Shown here: positions 45,851 to 57,319 of the stretch, one piece after another
Numbering within the stretch: the first letter of the stretch is position 1
Layout of the letters: every line of letters starts with the position of its first letter
Assembly (NCBI GenBank): GCA_016271365.2
Contig: CM028129.1
Coordinates: 846,132,001-846,196,000 of the forward strand
Direction of reading: 5' to 3'
From: Neoceratodus forsteri
Taxonomy: Eukaryota > Chordata > Ceratodontiformes > Ceratodontidae
DNA length: 64,000 nucleotides
Program-made: the position numbers and the translations under genes
Notes under the pieces: model-generated
Databases searched by the model: none
The model's input: only the letters and a program-made list of their open reading frames with translations
Told to the model about the DNA's origin: nothing

Positions 45851-45926
45851 AATGTATAAGTGGATTCAGTGTGGGTTTGTGGAGCCTTTCAACTAGTCAT
45901 CACTGGTCTGAATGGGACCCAGGGTA

Positions 45927-46932
45927 GTATATATGTGTACTAACTGTCAAGATTTGATATCCAAAAATGACATACGACTGATTGCCAGATATGACATAAT
46001 GTCCTGCCCCTTCCACTTCCGATGTGTGCCAGAAATGATGCAATGTCCTGCCCCTTCCGCTTCCTGTGCATGGCGGAAATTATACAACAGCCCGCCCCTT
46101 CTGTGTTTGCCCGATATAATGCACCCCACCCCCACTTTCTCACCTTTGTGCACCAGATATGATGCAGCCCCCCATATTGTGACGCTGCTATGGCTGGAGC
46201 AAAGGTTGTCATGTTTAGGCTTGCCCAGGACATGTCAGAAGCTATTTTGCACATTTTTGTATGTAAGTAAGTAAGTAAAACTGTATTTATAAAAAGTGCC
46301 CTTCCAATGCTCAGAGCTCTTTTACAATGAAACTACAAACAATACAATACACATATTAAAATACAAACTATAATTTACTAAAATGACTCCTATGCCAGTA
46401 TGCTTTATATGGATATTGAATGCCTACAGTTGTTGTTCCCTTACAGTTTTCATATTTTTATTTTGTCACAGCCTAAATGGCTTCTAGTAGTTCAGTTATG
46501 CTTTCCCTGTTCATTTTATTTTTATTTGTAATAAATTTATAGTTTTTTTAATAAATAGGGTAAAGCCTCTGATCAGATGCTGCCGTTATACTGTTTAAAA
46601 GATACTTACAGTTTTTATATTTTTATTTTGTCACAGCCTAAACGGCTTAAAGTAGTTCAGTTATATTTTCCCTGTTCATTTTATTTCTATTTTTAATAAT
46701 CTGAGAGGTTCTTTAATAAATGGGGTAAAGCCTCTGATCAGATGCTGCCTTTACGCTGTTTAAAAGATGCGCTTTTGTATTTTGAATAAAGTGGTAAAAC
46801 TTTTGATCAAGGTCAAGTTTAAAATATGTGCAGTATTGTTATCTGTTTCAAAAAATGCTGCTTTGCACATTTTAGTATGCTTTATGTCAACATTCAATGC
46901 CTACAGATGATGTTCCCTTACAGTTTTCATAG
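45927..46932 (+). repeat. Left terminal inverted repeat of the large transposon
   Basis: From the outside in: a tip with GTATATATGTGTAC, subterminal ~43-bp iterations (45,980-46,180), a GTAAGTAAGTAA run at 46,263-46,277, then a 165-bp unit present twice (46,440-46,604 and 46,605-46,769), each starting CTTACAGTTTT. Similarity to the right arm ends at about 46,932. Confidence 0.85.
45980..46180 (+). repeat. Subterminal ~43-bp iterations, left arm
   Basis: Five imperfect units start at about 45,984, 46,029, 46,073, 46,109 and 46,152. Each has (C)CNGANATNATNCA followed by CCTGCCCCTTCC-type sequence. Mirror-image counterparts lie at about 55,430-55,620. Such iterations near transposon tips often bind transposase. 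Confidence 0.7.
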
Positions 46933-47888
46933 CAGCAGTCTTGTCTGGTCAGGGAGACTCTCTTTCTGTCTAGATAACCTTGAATGTGTGTGGTGGCCTC
47001 TTGCATGCTTTGGAAATACTGCTTCTAGAGGCTTAAAATCAATATTATCTAGGAAACATTAAATAAAAAAAACATAAATATATAACCCCTGTAATGCATG
47101 CTGCTTTATAATAGTACTGTATTTTGCAGGCTGATTATATATTAGGTACATTTCATGACAGATATACATTCCTTTATTGTATTTTGATCTCTTTTAGTTG
47201 ATTGGTACCCTCAATAAAAACATGCAAAATGTCAGCATATTAAATAATTTGCTGCATTAAACATCCTTGATTTAAAACAATAAATAACAGTATGGGATAT
47301 GGGGAAGGGGATTGCCACACCAGATCTTCTTAATGTATACTTTAGAAACATGTGTCTATATAGTATACTTTTTCTTACAAGGAGACATACAAAATTCACA
47401 AAAAAGCACCGCAGCTAATTTACAATCTTTAACACATCTGCCCCATTATTAACTTGCATTGTAAAAACTGTAAACACTTTTGATAATGTAGTACCACATA
47501 TCTGGCTACGTTAACTGCAACATACCTGCTTTTTGGTTTTCATTTCTTAGTACTGTAGTTTTGTATGACGGCCCTAGTTACTCCGTTTCTATTACAAAAA
47601 TAAAAACAGTTTATAAGTCAGCACTAATTACTGTATATACTGCTGTTAATGTATTTTTAAAGTTTTACATATTAAAGAGCAAACTTTGGCAGCTTTTTAT
47701 GTGTTAGCAGCAAAATTTAAAACATCTTTCTACAAAGTTCAGACCTTCAATAAACCAGTTTGTTAGAGGTTTAAAACCCTGGCTCACAATATACAGTGAT
47801 AGTTATAAATGCACAAATGGTAAAGCATAACATCTTATTGCTAGTCATATTTACATATGTAAAATAGACTATGGTTCTCTGTATGATA
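46933..47888. other. Interior of the large transposon, left part
   Basis: AT-rich and without coding motifs. 47,512-47,549 is identical to 54,073-54,110 (38 bases). Confidence 0.5.
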
Positions 47889-48512
47889 AATTTATTTATT
47901 TAGCTTTTGTTTACTGGGTAAGTACACTAGACAAGTATTATGTCTGTTTTCAGGAACGACCCGGGAGAGCACAACATCAGGAACAGCAGTCAAGGAGACA
48001 TGGCAAAGAGAGTACAGTTTTTTTGTCACAGTAAACAAATGTGGTAAATACATCATTTGACGCTAGGGGAAACATATAGTAGTAAGCACATTTCAGATTA
48101 TACACTCTAGACTAGCTAGTTCAACTGACAGATATATACAGGTCATCATACATAGGAGTGGAGCATGGCTCAAGGACTGGATTAATCGTAATATAACTTA
48201 TAACATTGTCGTATACACCCCCTAAGCTAGTTGGATTGCGGACAGGTATATACAGCTCATCACATTTTTCTAAATATGCACATGTTAGAAAGAAACAGAA
48301 ACACTTGGTAGTACAAGTTTCTACCAAGTGACCAAGGTGCAATATGTCATGGTTAGCCTATGACCGTGGAGCAATAATGAGTGTAAAAATGCCCAAGGCT
48401 TTTTAGGCAGGAGTAGTCAGAAGTCATTGATACAGTGGGGAAAATATCTCCAGGAATTCAATGGAGACACCCTGGGAGGTTCAGACAAAACAATTTGACA
48501 CTTTACTCTAGG

Positions 48513-48776
48513 AAAAACAACGGCACATAGGTACTTAAAATCTTTAATCAGTGCATAATATGCACAGCCACTGAGTAGTAGTTAGGCCAGGCCTCAACCA
48601 GTTTCACGCGTTTGGTGCGTAAACCAGTTGAGGTTGTAGTCTGTACTGCTGAGCGGCTGTGCATATACTATGTACTGATTAAAGATTTTCATATACCTGC
48701 GGTGCCGTTGTTTTTCCTTTTATCTCTACGTTCACAAGTTGGCACGCATTAGTGGAGCTGAGGATTTCATTTATTC
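48513..48776. mobile_element. 264-bp foldback insertion with a 14-bp target duplication
   Basis: CACTTTACTCTAGG occurs at 48,499-48,512 and 48,777-48,790. Between them, AAAAACAACGGCAC.., AAAATCTTTAATCAGT and ATGCACAGCC recur in inverted order around a centre with TTTCACGCGTTTGGTGCGTAAA (about 48,600-48,622). A long duplication usually points to LINE-type target-primed insertion and not to a DNA transposase. No coding capacity. Confidence 0.7.
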
Positions 48777-48785
48777 CACTTTACT

Positions 48786-50700
48786 CTAGGGAGGTTTGGG
48801 GCAGTCACACTCTGATGCTAGTTTTAGGAAACCCCACAGGGAATTTCGAAAACTCAGACAGGAGGGGGCAGCTCGGATATCCACAGGCAGTGAATTCCAG
48901 AGTCTGGGCGCACTTATGACAAACTCCCGATCCCCCATGAGGGTCTGGGTAGGAGGGACTTTGAGCATCCCTGATGTGAGAAACCTAAGTTGGTAGGGGT
49001 TGGGATTCAGTTTAGGCAGAAGCCGGGCCAGCCCCTGGGAGGTGATAGTTCTGATCACTTTCCCAGAGAGGCATCCCAAACCAAAATCAAGGTATCTAGC
49101 TGGTGAGAGCCAGCAGAGTTTCTCATATAGCTCACAACAGTGGGTGAGTCGGGGGGCAGCCAAGGCAAAATGACAAATGTTATTGTAAGCAGTGTACCAC
49201 CGGGTGAGATGTGTCTTTGGAGAGCGAGCAAATAGGTGCAGCCCATAGCTGAGGGAGGGAAGGAGCACACCCTTCGCTAGGGCAAGCCTGGCTGCCGGTG
49301 TAAGGTTATACTTGGCCCTATAGGCTTGGACCCAGTTTGCAGTTTGCCGCCTGCAGATGTTAAGGATATGATTACCATGCCGGTTGGGGTCAAGTGTTAC
49401 CCCAGATATTTGATGGAGCTCACTATGGGTAGTGAGGATCCATCTGCGCTGGTGACATGTAAGCAGGCTGATGAGGCTTTGATTTTAGCCATTGAGCCAA
49501 AGAGCATAGCCTGTGTCTTTTTCAGGTTCAGGACCAGCTTGTGACTAGTAACCCATGACAATACCCCGTTAAAGTCATCAGTCAGATTCTGGTTTAGGTA
49601 GTGGCATTCTGGGAGGAGCCAGGATTACCAGATCATCTGCATACATGGTGGTGCTACAGCTGGTAGTAACCATGGGTAGTTGATTGATGAAGAGGGAGAA
49701 GAGGAGGGGACCCAGTACCAAGCCTTGAGGCACTCCGGAGGTCACTGGTAGGGGCTCGGAGAGGACTTTATTGAAGCAGGTACGCTGCTTTCTGCCATGT
49801 AGATAACCCATTAGCCATTTCATGGCATGGGGGGAGAGGCCAAGTGACCACAACTGTGCACCAAGCAGTTTGTGATCAACAAGGTCAAAGGCTTTGGACA
49901 GGTCGATAAATATTGCACCAGAGAGTTTGCCCTGGTCCATGGCTGTCTGGATACTTGATGTAACCGAGATTAAGGCTGTGGTGGTGCTGTGTCCCTTACG
50001 AAAGCCGTGCTGGGCTGGGGACAGAAGTTCATGAGTGTGGATATATTCCGAAAGCTGCTCAGCCACTACCTTTTCCAGGAGCTTGCTAAGGGTTGGGAGA
50101 ATGGCAATCGGTCAATAATTGTCAGGTAGTTTGGGATTTCCTTGCTTCAGTACAAGGACAATCCTCGCCTCTTTCCAGATGTCTGGGATGGTCCCCAGAC
50201 CAAGGGATAGGTTGAAGATAAAGGCTACTGGTGAGGCAATGTGTGCAGCACCAAGCTGAAGGAGTTTAGGCTCCAGGTTGTCTAGGCCAGGACTGGAGTA
50301 CTGGGAGAGGCCAGCTAGGCATTTCTACAAGGCCTGAACTGATACAGCCCTGAGGTGGAACATTTGATGAGAAGGGTCACCCTCCAGCATAGTGGAGGGA
50401 AGTGGGTGGGACAGAGCCTCATCAGGTGAGAGGGTTGTGAAGGCAGAGAGGTCAGAGAAGTGATTATTTAGGGAGTTGGCAATAGTATGGGGATTATTGC
50501 AGGAGACTCCATTTATGACCATGTCCGTAATGCCCGGATGGGAGGATCTGCTGACAAGGGATTTAATATCTCTCCAGAACCTCCTGGGATTACTGGCAGA
50601 GCTTAGTAGGGCGGACTTGCAAAAAGACACTCTTTGCTGCCCTGATGGCCTTTTTGTACTTGTTCCTGAGGTGTCTGTACCTTTGAATAATCATGGAATC
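48786..50700 (-). pseudogene. L2 ORF2 reverse transcriptase and C-terminus
   Basis: 50,630-50,325 is the pre-RT segment (NPRRFWRDIKSLVSRSSHP, NSLNNHFSDL). 50,066-49,578 is the RT core with HGFRKGHSTTTALI, FIDLSKAFDLVDHKLLGAQL, TSGVPQGLVLGPLLFSLFIN and TTMYADDLVILA, so the YADD box is intact. A shift near 49,570 leads to the thumb, and 49,268-48,786 is the C-terminal region (LPSLSYGLHLFARSPKTHLT, APRLWNSLPVDIRAAPSCLSF). Several frameshifts inactivate it. Confidence 0.88.
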
Positions 50701-50765
50701 ACTGGTACCTTTGGAACGAGCCCAACACTTATCTCTCTCCCGCATCTGGGCTAGGAGATTCCCAT

Positions 50766-51779
50766 TTAACCAGAGGGTAGTGGACCCCTCTCCCTGCGGG
50801 TGACCTTGGGAGCATGCTTGTCTTGCAAGGCCCCAAAGGTGGAGAGGAAGTAAGAGGTTGCTCCCGAGGGGTCAGTGGCACCATACACCCCAGACCAGTC
50901 AGTAACTCTTAGGTCTTCCAGGAACTCCTCAGTATCGAATCTAGAGTAGTTTCTGGCATGCATAATTTTGTGTGGAACATTGGGGTGGGAATTTTCCATA
51001 CACAGAAAAACGGTGAGTGGTCAGAGATGGAGTCAGATAATGTACCCCGCTGATGATATCCTGTCAGGACAGTTAGACATGATTCAGTCCAGTAAGGTGC
51101 TGGAGGATCCATTTGCTGTCTGCCTAGTTGGTTCCTGGATGAGCTGGGTCAGGGCAAGATTAGCAAGCAGAGGCTCAAAATGCTTAACATTACCACTATC
51201 CCAGTTAAGGTTTACATCCCCCAGGATTATGAGTTTGTTATCCCCGACTCTGGGACCAATTTTGTCTATGAGGTGAGTTAATCCAGGTAGCCCACCTCTT
51301 GGAGGATTATAGGTGCACACCAGGTGCAGTTTCTTTGCATCCCCAAGTAGCAGTAGCACATGTAGCAACTCACAGGGGGACATGTTTGAATCATGGTGGG
51401 CAATCTGGGAGATTTTTAAGTGGCTCTTATGGTAGATTAGTATGCCACCCCCCCTCTTGCCCCCAGCTCTGTCCAGTCAGGTGAATTCATACACAGTGAG
51501 TTCACAGGCAGAGTCAGGGACAGAGGTTTTCAGCCAGGTCTCCGTCACTCCTAGGATGTCGGGTTTGTAGAGTGCAACCCATGCTAATAGCTCATCACGA
51601 TTAGGTAGCAGGCTCCTAATGTTAAAATGAGCTATTTTTAGCTCCTTACCCATGCCCCATACAGGAGGGATTTTGTGGGTCAGATTTAATGGGCCAAGGT
51701 TGGTTTCAATATCACTGGCCAGTAGTAGTGCAAGTAGGAGGAGCCATGGGAGATACCACCTCCTATGCGCTTTTGACAA
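50766..51779 (-). pseudogene. L2 ORF2 N-terminus and endonuclease
   Basis: The frame 51,779-51,477 starts with a hydrophobic stretch (LPWLLLLALLLA) directly followed by SDIETNLGP at 51,716-51,690, then ELKIAHFNIRSLLPNRDELL and ILGVTETWL, the first two APE catalytic blocks. After a frameshift, 51,383-51,084 has LIILGDVNLNWDS (GDxN block), and 50,999-51,112 covers SDHSPFFCV, the final catalytic His block. All endonuclease motifs are present but lie in several frames. Confidence 0.85.
51690..51713 (-). other. Degenerate 2A-like ribosome-skipping motif in the L2 ORF
   Basis: The codons spell DIETNLGP. The 2A consensus is D(V/I)ExNPGP, and here the first Pro codon CCT has become CTT. A hydrophobic N-terminal segment lies just upstream, as in 2A-bearing non-LTR retrotransposons. 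Skipping needs the intact NPGP, so this copy should be inactive at the site. Confidence 0.65.
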
Positions 51780-53310
51780 CCTGGGAGTTTTTTAGCACGG
51801 GTATGCTTTACCCTGCTTGTATACATAAGGTACTGAAGATCTAGACAGCAAGTAACACTGCAGTGTGCTTCGGAGATCACAAGGATATTGGAGAAGGTGT
51901 AGTTGGGGACCTCATAGGTGGACGACCATCCCCAGTTGTCACCCAGCGTTATTGGGGGGGAGGTGACCATATGCAACAAGGAGAGTCCCACTATAAGAAC
52001 TACAAGGCCTATATCCCTGCGGATGACAGCCAGCACCCTCTCTACCTTTAATATTTGAGTATCCCTATCCTCACTAGATGGATGGGAGGGGAACCACATC
52101 CACATTTTGGCTGGAGGCATAGCACTAGCCTGTGAGATAATTATCAGTCAGCGAATAAGAACTGCTGTGAAGGAAGGAGAGATTGATGTACTAAGGCTGG
52201 AAGACAGTTAGTGAGATTTGTTATTGGTATGTGCCAAGTAAATAAAATAAGGCCTGCACAGTGCAATTCAAGGCTACCAGCTATGGACGCAGGGGCTGGG
52301 GTTTATTTCTGGGAAGGAGTTCTGCCCTCACCCTTTGTAAGCACACTTACCACCTGTCGACAGTTATACGAGGACAAGGTTTAGACAGCCAACAACAAAG
52401 CAGTACAAGTGAGGTTAGGATTGGTACAGTGATTTGTGTAGAAAGACCAAGAATCCCTCTAGTGGCAGGTCTGTATAACCTGCTAATGGAAAACTAGCCA
52501 CTTAAAAAAAAAAAAAAAAAAATTCTATTACAAAGTTGAAATGTGCTCAGTTCTATCGAAAATCTGCTTGTTAACAGTGCCAGATGGCTGAAGCAGGGGA
52601 AAGTCCTGGCCAATCAGAGCGGGTAGCAAAACATTTTAAAGTAAATACATTACTATACACCACTACAAGTGTATGCAACACTGGCAAAAAAAATAAAACT
52701 ATGGAATTGCCCCCATATACACACAATTATAACATTTAAATGCTAATAACATGTTTGAAAAACTTAATTTGACATACCATGTAAAGCTGTATGAGGCACT
52801 GCAGGATGATTGTTTGATATAGACAAGGCTGACAAACCTACATTACAGAAAGCTATATTATAGTTGAATAAGTTTCATTTTTCCCACTTAAAATATTAAA
52901 CAAGAACAGATTAAAGTGCACTTACCACCATCTCCTTGTGATGCTTTTGATTCTAAAACAAGATCATGAAAGCCAACCTGAGAAAGCTGTTTTGCTAAAT
53001 AATTGGCCATTTTAAAATCTATGCCACAAGAGTTTTTAAAAACTTGAAACTATTCAAAAGTCTTACCGACACTGGTTCATTGGCTGTGAATAGGAAGTTG
53101 TGAGCTAATGCGTCAACTTTTATGAGGTACAAAGGATCTAAACATGCCCCCAGGCATGGGTGGAAACCAAGAACCAGTGTAACATAAACCAATGAGGGGC
53201 TAGAAGACTCACTGATTAGTAATCATTACATTTAAATACTTGGGGGTGGTCTTGGCCACTAGAAGCACAAATATATTTTAGACGAAAATGGTTTAAAACA
53301 GATATGACCT

Positions 53311-53790
53311 GAAATAAAACTATGATATGATACAATACATATTTACAAATGTTAACACACAAACTGTGTGAAACACAAGTAGATAAATTAAACCAAACTT
53401 CTTTCAATTAAAATGAATGGGGCCTTTGTTTAAATGGGGAAAAAACATTAAGAGGGGATGTTTTAAAACTTAATTATTTAAGAAACAGAAATAAAACTAT
53501 GATATAATATAACACTTCTAATACATATCTACAAATGTTAAAGCAAAAACTATGTACAGTAAAACAGAAGCAGATTAAATAATTCAAACTTTCTTCCACT
53601 GAAATAAATAGGGACTTTGTTTTAAATGGAAAGAAACATTAAGAGGTGTCCTTCTGAAATTTAATTATTTAAGAACCAGAAATACAACTACGATATAATA
53701 CAACACTTCTGACACTTATTTACAAATGTTAAAGCACAAACTTAAGTGTGTGTGTGTGTGTTTCTCTCCAATAAAAACATTTACAGTAGG
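53311..53790. repeat. ~180-190-bp tandem repeat, about 2.6 units
   Basis: Units start GAAATAAAACTATGATATGATA at 53,311, GAAATAAAACTATGATATAATA at 53,489 and GAAATACAACTACGATATAATA at 53,679. Each contains TACAAATGTTAA and CATTAAGAGG blocks. The third breaks off at the (GT)n run. Confidence 0.8.
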
Positions 53791-54076
53791 GTTCATTGTA
53801 TAGACTAATTTTAGAATAACCATCATGCTGTTTAACAAAAGAAACACTCTCATTATAACATTTTATTGCTTATGAATGTGATACCTTTAGCTACAAAGCT
53901 AAAATAATTGACATGTGCTGGTGATGCTCATAATTCAGCTGGTCACAGTTTTCCAGACGTGTGTGTGTGACCAGTCTAATGGTCAAATAGGCCTAAGGAA
54001 TATCTTAAGCCAGCACAGTTGTTATTCTCGTGAAAAGACAAAGACTTTACTGTGCAATTATAGATAAAGTGGTAAC

Positions 54077-54109
54077 TGCAACATACCTGCTTTTTGGTTT
54101 TCATTTCTT
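54077..54109 (+). repeat. 33-bp copied insert flanked by an 11-bp direct repeat
   Basis: AAAGTGGTAAC at 54,066-54,076 and again at 54,110-54,120 encloses TGCAACATACCTGCTTTTTG and 13 further bases, identical to 47,516-47,548. The flanking repeat looks like a target duplication and the insert like a copied fragment. Confidence 0.65.
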
Positions 54110-54672
54110 AAAGTGGTAACAGTTTAAACAAGTCAGGAGTCCTCTCCTATCAGTTTGGACACAACAGATTTCACCCAAATGTAAGCCCCAAGTAACAGTG
54201 GACAGCACTGTGTTTCACAGGGCATAACAGATAACTTCAGCTGATAAATTTCAAGCATGACATATGCCCCCAGACCACCATAATTTGAGTTTTAAATTCA
54301 GCTCTTGAAATAAAGTAATTCAAAAGACAATATTTCAAGACCTGCACATTTAAGAAAAACATGTTATAGTTTTACATAAAATAAATATTAGCATACACCT
54401 AACAGCATGTTATAAAGACATGTACTTTTTGATAACCTGCAAAACAATGCCTGTCTTTTCCTATAAAAAGAGATTTGCTTAAACAATGTGTGCAACTATT
54501 TTTAAAATGTAAAATAATGAAGGATACATTACACACTGAAAACATTTTGCATTTGGGGGTGGGGAGACTGATGGTTATAGAAAGAAGGACCTCACAATTT
54601 ATAAAAAAAAAATGAGCAGGGGAGGGCTTAATAAAACCACTCTAAGACTTTTAGGCATTGACAAACTAAAAA

Positions 54673-55683
54673 GATGAAAACGGTAAGGGAACATCATCTG
54701 TAGGCATTGAATATTGATATAAGCATACTCAAATGAGCAAAGCAGCATTTTTTGAAACAGAAAACAATACTGCACAACATATTTTAAAAATTGTGACCTT
54801 GATCAAAAGTTTTACTGCTTTATTCAAAATACAAAAGCACATCTTTTAAACAGTGTAAAAGGCAGCATCTAATCAGAGGCTTTACCCCATTTATTAAAGA
54901 ACCTCTCAATTTATTAAAAATAGAAATAAAATGAATAGGGGAAACATAACTGAACTACTATAAGTCATTTAGGCTGTGACAAAATAAAAATATAAAAACT
55001 GTAAGCATCTTTTAAACAGTGTAAAGGCAGCATCTGATCAGAGGCTTTCCCCCATTTATTAAAGAACCTCTCAATTTATTAAAAATAGAAATAAAATGAA
55101 CAGGAAAAACATAACTGAACTACTATAAGCCATTTAGGCTGTGACAAAATAAAAATATGAAAACTGTAAGGGAACAACAACTGTCGGCATTCAATATCGA
55201 TATAAAGCATACAGGCATAGGAGTCATTTTAGTAAATTATAGTTTGTATTTTAATATGTGTATTGTATTGTTTGTAGTTTCATTGTAAAAGCGCTCTGAG
55301 AATTGGAAGGTCACTTTTTATAAATACAATTTTACTTACTTACATACTAAAATGTGCAAAACAGCTTCTGACATCTGTGCAAGATTAAAAAACATGATGA
55401 CCTTTGCTCCACCCATAGCAGCATCACAATATGTGGAGACTGCCACCATATCTGGTACAGAGGTGAGAAAATGGGGGTGGGGTGCTTTATATCCAGCATA
55501 CTCGAAAGGGGCGGGACATTGTATCATTTCCGCCACACATGGGAAGTGAAAGGGGCAGGACATTACATAATTTCTGGCGCACACTGGAAGCGGAAGGGGT
55601 GGGACATTATGTCATATCCGCAATCAATTGTACGTCATTTTTTTATATCAAATTTTCACCGTTGGTATACATGTATACTACTG
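54673..55683 (-). repeat. Right terminal inverted repeat of the large transposon
   Basis: This is the reverse complement of the left arm along its whole length, including the subterminal units, the TTACTTACTTAC run at about 55,332-55,344 and both 165-bp units. Divergence is moderate with scattered small indels, so the element is old. Confidence 0.85.
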
Positions 55684-55689
55684 CCCAGG

Positions 55690-57308
55690 TCAGTAGCGGC
55701 AGAAAAAAAAAACATAATTTGATAGTTGTTCAGTGGATTATGGGTTGAAGCACATTGGTCAAGTGTGTGTTTCCACTGTAGCCCTTTACTGTGCTCATCA
55801 CATGGATTGAATAAGGACTTTAGTCTCTAGATCTGACAATCTGGCTTATTCAATGAGCAGTAGAAAGTCAATACAAAAAAGATACCTGTATTAAAATAAG
55901 AAATATTCCCATAAAGCAAGATCTGATCACCCTCCTTCTCACCCACATAACCTTTATCATATAGAAAGCAGCAGGAACTGTTGCATGAATAACAAAATGC
56001 CACAGTATGTGAACTATGAGGTTATGTGAAATAAAAGCTATCAGGGTCACACAGGGTGCCTGATGTTGAAGATGCTCAAGATCTGTTTATTAGAATGAAA
56101 TGACAAATGTGTGCTCCCCAGACTGTATTAGACACCTGGAGATGTAATCACTGAAGTGGAATATAAACAAGTCAAGAGAGTGTGCCAAGGCCTGTCAGTT
56201 TTCTATGGTACATCACTGCTTCATATTTCATCTTTTCAAGAGAAATATGTACCATAATTTGTAAATTCATCATCGCAAAGCATATTTCTGCTTTTAGTCT
56301 ACTTTATGCTTGATTTACAACTAATACAAAAGGAAAGCGATATTCTTAATGAGAGAGTAGACAGGACTTTAAAAGTCCCTGGCATGGTTTGTCTAAGTGG
56401 TAGCTCAATAATTTCAGAAGTAGTCATCAAAAGTAAGGATGGCAGGACTCCTTAGATCTCCACTTGAGCATGATACTCTTTGGTTTTCTGTAGGGAATAT
56501 TTCTGAAAATAATCTAACAACCACACTGATATACAAGGCAGTAAACTCTGCAAAATTAAAAATAAGATGGTCCTTCCTTTTCCCACTTTTTTTTACATTT
56601 CAGCAAGCCAGGTTAATTTGAAAGATGTATATAACCACAATGACATTCTAACTACAAAGGAGACAGGCATCTTATAATCTAGCACAGTTTTTACTGGGGT
56701 ATAGTATATATGATAAATTATACTAATTGTGTGAAAGTGTAGAAGGTTTGAAGTTTCAGAAAACAATGAGTGATATTTATGACAGTTAAGTGCAGAGATA
56801 TTCATTTTGTTCACCAAATGCTTCCACACAGGCAACCCATGACTGGAAGCAGCTTCAGGTCCCTACAGCCAGGTGGACAAGAATCTGAAGAGTGCTACAG
56901 ATGGAAGAGCAGGTGTCCCAGCTGGGGGAGGGGGGTCAGCAATGGAGCTAGTGGGGGGATGTGGGTGACAGGTAAGTGCACTACCATGCACAGCATTAAA
57001 ATATAAATAGTTATGAATATATAGGGGATTATCACACATGCCATGACAGTATAATCAGATTTATTTTCATGAGTAACTACAAGCTTCTTTACTGACAAGT
57101 GTTGTAACCACAAGTGAGTAATTAGGCATGGTGGTATGAGAATTAATCTGATTATACAAGCAGGCCAAAGTGTAATAATTGGTTTATACAACACAAAGGC
57201 ATGTTGCTAAAATCAATAAAGAGCTGCCCTTGATTGGCAAAATGAGATACATACAGGGAAATAAGCATTTATTTTATGGACATATGTAAAAATAATGTTT
57301 TTTTATGC
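55690..57308. other. Unassigned region
   Basis: No coding motif, no clear repeat and no RNA gene were recognised. Composition is AT-rich. Confidence 0.4.
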
Positions 57309-57319
57309 ATGTCTACAGG

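Larger units (their letters stand above)
47889..52260 (-). mobile_element. L2 LINE nested in the large transposon
   Basis: On the minus strand: a 5' region (52,260-51,780), N-terminus with a 2A-like motif, endonuclease, RT, C-terminal region, and a 3' UTR that ends in TAAATAAATAAATTT at 47,889-47,904. The 3' UTR resembles 60,061-60,385. The RT (FRKGHSTTTALISVTSSIQT, IDLSKAFDLVDHKLL) is of the L2 type. The 5' end is approximate. A 264-bp foldback is inserted in the 3' UTR. Confidence 0.85.
52261..54672. other. Interior of the large transposon, right part
   Basis: Non-coding and AT-rich. It contains a 19-base A run at 52,504-52,522, the tandem repeat at 53,311-53,790, a (GT)n run at about 53,745-53,761 and the 33-bp duplicated insert at 54,077-54,109. 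No gene was found. Confidence 0.5.
45927..55683. mobile_element. Large DNA transposon with ~1-kb inverted repeats, Polinton-like but gene-less
   Basis: About 1006 bp at the left (45,927-46,932) and 1011 bp at the right (54,673-55,683) are inverted copies. Tips read GTAGTATATATG and, reversed, CAGTAGTATACATG. CCCAGG flanks both tips (45,921-45,926 and 55,684-55,689). Long inverted repeats with a 6-bp duplication fit Polinton/Maverick elements, but no polymerase B, integrase, capsid or packaging ATPase frame is present. The interior holds a nested L2 and non-coding DNA. Without the L2 it is about 5.4 kb, far below an autonomous Polinton (15-20 kb), so it is a non-autonomous or internally deleted derivative of that or another superfamily. 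Confidence 0.7.

Noticed and set aside
45031..45852. A 273-codon open frame on the minus strand, with overlapping long frames on both strands
   Set aside because: It lies inside FB-1 copy B, where GC-rich repeats keep several frames open at once. The translation is low in any domain-like pattern and repeats with the DNA units.
45927..55683. Interpreting the inverted arms as two separate insertions of one repeat
   Set aside because: Equal arm length, shared tip position and the identical CCCAGG on both outer sides make a single transposon more likely, though not proven.
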